Shown in pieces: positions 62,388 through 64,000 of a stretch of DNA of 64,000 nt; within the stretch, counting starts at the first letter, position 1, and every line of letters starts with the position of its first letter. The position numbers and the translations under genes were made by a program. Source of the DNA: Desmodus rotundus. Taxonomy: Eukaryota; Chordata; Mammalia; Chiroptera; Phyllostomidae. The DNA lies in contig NC_071396.1 in NCBI RefSeq assembly GCF_022682495.2, positions 58,793,159 through 58,857,158 on the forward strand. Direction: 5' to 3'. The notes under the pieces were generated by a model, which saw only the letters and a program-made list of their open reading frames with translations, did not search any database and had not been told where the DNA came from.

Positions 62388-64000
62388 AGTATATTTTATT
62401 GATTATGCTATTACAGTTATCCCATTTTTCTCCCCTTTATTCACCTCTGCCCTGTACCCCAACTCCCACCATCATTCACCCCCCACCTTGCACCTTAGTT
62501 TATGTTCATGGGTCATACATATAAGTTCTTTGGCTTCTACATTTCCTATACTATTCTTAGCCTCCCCCTGTCTATTTTGTACCTAGCATTTATGCTTCTT
62601 ATTCCCTGTACCTTTTTCCCCATTCTCCCCCTCCACACTGATAACCCTCAACGTGATCTCCATTTCTGTGGTTCTGTTTCTGTTCTAGTTGTTTGCTTAG
62701 TTGGTTTTTGTCTTTTTTTTTTTTTTTAAGGTTCAGTTGTTGATAATTATGAGTTTGTTGTCATTTTACTGTTTATATTTTTGATCATCTTTTTCTTTGA
62801 TAAGTCCCTTTAACATTTCATATAATAAGGGCTTGGTGATGATGAACTCCTTTAACTTGACCTTATCTGGGAAGCCTTTTGTGTGCCATTCCATTCTGAA
62901 TGAAAACTTTGCTGGATACAGTAATCTTGGATGTAGGTCCTTGCCTTTCATGATTTTGAATACTACTTGCCAGCCCCTTCTTGCCTGCAAGGTTTCTTTT
63001 GAGAAATCAGCTGATAGTCTTATGGGCACTCCTTTGTAGGTAACTGTGTCCTTTTCTCTTGCTGCTTCTAAGATTCTCTCCTTCTGCTTAATCTTGGGTA
63101 ATGTAATTATGACGTGCCTTGGTGTGTTCCTCCTTGGGTCCAGCTTCTTTGGGACTCTCTGAGTTTCCTGGACTTCCTGGAAGTCTGTTTCCTTTGCCAG
63201 TTGGGGAAGCTCTCCTTCAATATTTGTTCAAATAAGCTTTCAATTTTTTGTTCTTCCTCTTCTCCTTCTGGCACCCCTATGATTCAGATGTTGGAACATT
63301 TAAAGTTGTCCCGGAGGTTCCTAAGCCTCTCCTCATTTTTTTTCTTCTTTTGAATTCTTGTTTCTTCATTCTTTTCCGGGTGAATGTTTATTTCTTCTTC
63401 CTGCTCCAAATTGTTGATTTGAGTTCCTTCAAAGAAACCATTGATTTCTTCCCTTCACTGTTGATTCCCTGTATATTTTTCTTCATTTCACTTTGCATAG
63501 CCTTTACTTTTTCCTCTATTTTGTGACCAGACTCAACCATTTCTGTGAGCATCCTGATTACCAGTGTTTTGAACTGTGCATCTGATAGATTGGTTATCTC
63601 TTCATGGCTTAGTTCTATTTTTAGAGTTTTGATCTGTTCTTTCATTTGAGCCATATTTCTTTGTCTGGGTGAACCTGTTACATTAAGGGGTGGAGCCTTA
63701 GGTATTTGCCAGGGCAGGGTGACCCATGTCACTGTGTGGTGGTGCTGTATGTGGGAGAGGGGTCAGAGAGGGAACAATGTTGCTTGCTTGGATCTCAGCT
63801 GGCTTTTAGTCACTTCCTCTGCTACCCACAAGCAAATTGGGCCCTCCCGGTGCTGATTCCAGGGTGGGGGGTTTGTGTACATTCTCTAACAGCTCTCCTG
63901 TGAGGCTGAGAGTTTCTCCTGCCACTGCAACCCCCACAGGTTTTTACAGCCAGAGGTTTTGAGGCTTTATTTTCCATGCTGAAACCCTGGGTTTCATGGT
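62388..64000 (-). mobile_element. HAL1 element, copy 3, cut by the window edge
   Basis: Same family and strand as copies 1 and 2, without SINE insertions. 3' end at left; 5'UTR runs off the right edge. ORF1 is followed directly by about 380 bp of 3'UTR, with no ORF2. From about 63050 to 63843 it is almost identical to 43497-44288. Confidence 0.87.
62766..63674 (-). pseudogene. HAL1 copy 3 ORF1
   Basis: N-terminal open part at 63388-63732 is identical in its 114 residues to that of copy 2. The C-terminal open part (62766-63029) reads PIRLSADFSKETLQARRGW... to LYEMLKGLIKEKDDQ, equivalent to the L1 ORF1p C-terminus (EMLKGLL). The middle is interrupted by a stop just after ...WSRKKK and by frame changes. 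Confidence 0.78.

Noticed and set aside
42369..64000. Segmental duplication of 43-44 kb to 63-64 kb as explanation of HAL1 identity
   Set aside because: Similarity stops at the element's 3' end (left flanks at 42360 and 62380 are unrelated), so independent insertions fit better; the right end of copy 3 cannot be checked.

Overview
The window looks like a nuclear chromosome segment from a placental mammal, most likely a bat. One vertebrate gene has GT-AG introns, and the rest is dense with L1, L2, MIR, hAT and ERV sequence. At least nine tRNA-derived SINEs have the head and tail layout of the bat Ves family: a 'gccctgactggtgtggctcag'-like head and a 'tttctctccctctctctctaaaaa'-like tail. Three recent ORF1-only L1 derivatives (HAL1 type) are also present. 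The species assignment is an inference; the repeat types are read directly from the sequence.

Left part (1-4.8 kb): scrambled endogenous retrovirus debris. It holds an env transmembrane-subunit remnant plus 3' LTR in sense, then a reverse-transcriptase remnant in antisense split by a SINE, another SINE, and a 446-bp LTR on the minus strand. At 4.84-5.76 kb there is a CpG-rich, GC-box and CCAAT-box containing promoter region.

Gene (about 4.9-20.3 kb, plus strand): TPRA1 (GPR175/TPRA40), a seven-transmembrane adipocyte-associated protein. Ten coding exons (13518-19885) join with consistent phase into a 365-residue ORF with no internal stop. Its polyadenylation signal is at 20297. Introns hold SINEs, a 5'-truncated L1, MIR and L2 copies, three copies of one old repeat, and a long alternating purine-pyrimidine tract.

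Right part (20.3-64 kb): no host coding gene recognised. Old L1/L2/MIR/hAT fragments form the background, with younger insertions on top. These are: (i) a class-II-like ERV whose two ends are both U3 termini facing each other, flanked by a 6-bp target duplication (27994-29094); (ii) a related LTR at 25321-25979; (iii) three minus-strand HAL1 copies (31732-33443, 42369-44757, 62388-window end), two of which encode an identical 114-residue stretch; (iv) a second copy of the 3.6-kb LTR family at 40490-40973 with a 5-bp duplication; (v) a near full-length plus-strand L1 (46779-52194) inserted, with a 15-bp target duplication, into an older full-length minus-strand L1 (46241-58678).

The most interesting reading is at (v). 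The inner L1 lacks exactly 1,468 bp of 5'UTR that the outer L1 has. The boundaries of that missing piece are a good splice donor and a polypyrimidine tract plus acceptor, so the inner copy appears to be a retrotransposed spliced L1 RNA. All mobile-element ORFs seen are broken.
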